Made by a program: the position numbers and the translations under genes. From the NCBI GenBank assembly GCA_013331415.1, contig DUGL01000106.1:1-5988 (forward strand): a DNA stretch of 5,988 nucleotides, read 5' to 3'. The notes under the pieces were generated by a model. That model worked only from the letters and a program-made list of their open reading frames with translations, was not told where the DNA came from and made no database searches. Below are positions 4,880 to 5,988 of the stretch, piece after piece (position 1 is the stretch's first letter; each line of letters begins with the position of its first letter). The DNA comes from Methanoregulaceae archaeon. Lineage in GTDB: Archaea; Halobacteriota; Methanomicrobia; Methanomicrobiales; Methanospirillaceae.

Positions 4880-5988
4880 ATGGTCCCTGAGGAGAGACTC
4901 CTGCATAGTGCGAAGAGACCCATCCGGAACGGGCGCTATGTCCTGTACTGGGTGCAGGCTGCTCCCCGGCTCTCCGGCAACCCTGCATACGAGTATGCGA
5001 TCACCATGGCGGATCGACACGATATCCCTCTCGTTGCCTGTTTCAACCTCATACCCGGCTATCCTGATGCAACAGCTCCCCAGTACCGCTTCATGATCGA
5101 GGGGCTGCTCGAGCTCCGCCAGGCACTCCGGCAGGAGGGTGTCCGGCTCATCATCGTATCCGGACCGCCTGGTTCGGCGCCGCTCACCCTGGGCGGGGAT
5201 GCCGCTCTGGTCGTGACCGACAAGGGATACCTCCGCCACCAGCGGGACTGGTGCAGGACGGCAGCCGATGAACTCTCCTGCCCGCTCACCGTTGTAGAGA
5301 CAAACGTGGTCGTGCCGGTTGCGGTTGCCTCCCCGAAAGAGGAGTGGTCGGCAGGCACATTCCGCAAGAAGATCACGCATCACATCGATCGGTTTCTTCT
5401 CCCCTGCACCACAAAGAAACCTGGCAAGGATTCGCTCCATTTGGATATCGGAGAAGAGCGGGATGAGACAACCGAATCGCTCCTCTTCCGGGTCATACCA
5501 CCCCCGTCTCCGGGACAAGGCCGGATACCGGAGACGCTCCCCTGGAAGGGCGGCGAGCGTGCTGCACAGGAGCTGCTCACGCGGTTTATCAGTTCAAGGC
5601 TTGCCCGGTACCCGGGCGACCGGAACGATCCAAACGCTGGTGCACTATCAGACCTGAGCCCCTACCTCCACTTCGGTCAGCTATCCCCGGTCTCCATCGC
5701 CCAGCAGGTTCTCGCATCCGGGAGTCCGTCCGCACCAGTCTACCTCGAGGAAGTCATTGTCAGGCGTGAGCTCGCGGTGAACTTTGTCCACTACAATCCC
5801 TCATACGATTCTCTGCAGGGGCTCCCGGACTGGGCACAAAAGACGCTCGCCCTGCATGCCGGCGACCTGCGGGAGTATACCTATACCCTCCAGGAATTTG
5901 CAACCGCCCGCACCCATGATCCGTATTGGAATGCGGCACAGGTGGAGATGGTTTCCACCGGCAAGATGCATGGCTACATGAGGATGTA
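4880..5988 (+). CDS. phr: Class II CPD photolyase (3' partial)
   Basis: Deoxyribodipyrimidine photolyase, which uses FAD and blue or near-UV light to split cyclobutane pyrimidine dimers. The frame stays open to the window end: 369 codons of an expected 440-470. The N-terminal Rossmann-like antenna domain begins with NGRYVLYWVQAA at residue 17. Class II signatures follow: SAGTFRKKI at 157-165, PWKGGE at 221-226, RNDP at 248-251, SPYLHFGQLSP at 260-270, VRRELAVNF at 294-302, NPSYDSLQGLPDWA, THDPYWNAAQ at 345-354 and GKMHGYMRM at 361-369. Trp350 appears to match a Trp of the class II electron-transfer pair known in Methanosarcina mazei; its partner would lie just past the edge. Methanogens make 8-HDF, a likely antenna pigment (inference). 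ATG 4880 is the first possible start after an in-frame TGA at 4856 and places the conserved block correctly, although it lacks a Shine-Dalgarno site. Confidence 0.96.
   Translation, partial: MVPEERLLHSAKRPIRNGRYVLYWVQAAPRLSGNPAYEYAITMADRHDIPLVACFNLIPGYPDATAPQYRFMIEGLLELRQALRQEGVRLIIVSGPPGSAPLTLGGDAALVVTDKGYLRHQRDWCRTAADELSCPLTVVETNVVVPVAVASPKEEWSAGTFRKKITHHIDRFLLPCTTKKPGKDSLHLDIGEERDETTESLLFRVIPPPSPGQGRIPETLPWKGGERAAQELLTRFISSRLARYPGDRNDPNAGALSDLSPYLHFGQLSPVSIAQQVLASGSPSAPVYLEEVIVRRELAVNFVHYNPSYDSLQGLPDWAQKTLALHAGDLREYTYTLQEFATARTHDPYWNAAQVEMVSTGKMHGYMRM
4890..4902 (+). repeat. Hairpin at the photolyase start
   Basis: AGGAG, an AGA loop, then CTCCT lies within codons 4-8 of the photolyase. 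The left arm is itself Shine-Dalgarno-like but has no in-frame start at a suitable distance. A hairpin this close to an ATG with no ribosome binding site could affect initiation; a 5-bp stem may also be chance. Confidence 0.35.

Noticed and set aside
4541..5518. 325-codon minus-strand open frame across the gap and photolyase
   Set aside because: It lies opposite conserved class II photolyase motifs and resembles no protein family; the + strand gene explains the region.

Overview
The window reads as a DNA-repair neighbourhood from a fairly GC-rich (about 60 % by eye) methanogenic archaeon, most plausibly of the order Methanomicrobiales. The archaeal assignment rests on an archaeal-type promoter (purine-rich element plus TTTTATAG, 4173-4187), a T-tract terminator without a canonical hairpin, strong Shine-Dalgarno sites, and the pairing of bacterial-type MutS/MutL with a class II photolyase resembling the Methanosarcina enzyme. 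The taxonomic call is an inference from overall feel; no marker gene in the window proves it.

Layout, all on the + strand. (1) 1-2376: mutS, missing its first ~90 codons off the left edge. (2) 2373-4148: complete mutL, overlapping mutS by 4 nt (ATGA), so the two are one transcription and translation unit. MutL carries every motif of the nicking (MutH-independent) MutL class. (3) 4149-4244: a 96-nt intergenic region with a perfect inverted repeat, a TATA box, a possible 13-codon upstream reading frame and a strong ribosome binding site. (4) 4245-4607: a 120-residue protein with a signal peptide and no recognised family. (5) 4596-4879: T-rich terminator and a 272-nt non-coding gap with several short inverted repeats. 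(6) 4880-5988: the first 369 codons of a class II CPD photolyase, open through the right edge of the window.

MutS recognises mismatches and MutL nicks the strand to be repaired; the photolyase reverses UV-induced cyclobutane pyrimidine dimers. The exported protein between them has no evident repair role and its own promoter, so it looks like a separate transcription unit. I see no mobile element, tRNA, rRNA or CRISPR array, and no clearly new multi-gene system. The points most worth a second look are the putative leader ORF and operator-like repeat before the exported protein, the unusually strong palindromes in mutL and in the small gene, G7 tracts inside both mismatch-repair genes, possible clamp-binding motifs in MutS and MutL, and an uneven distribution of GATC.
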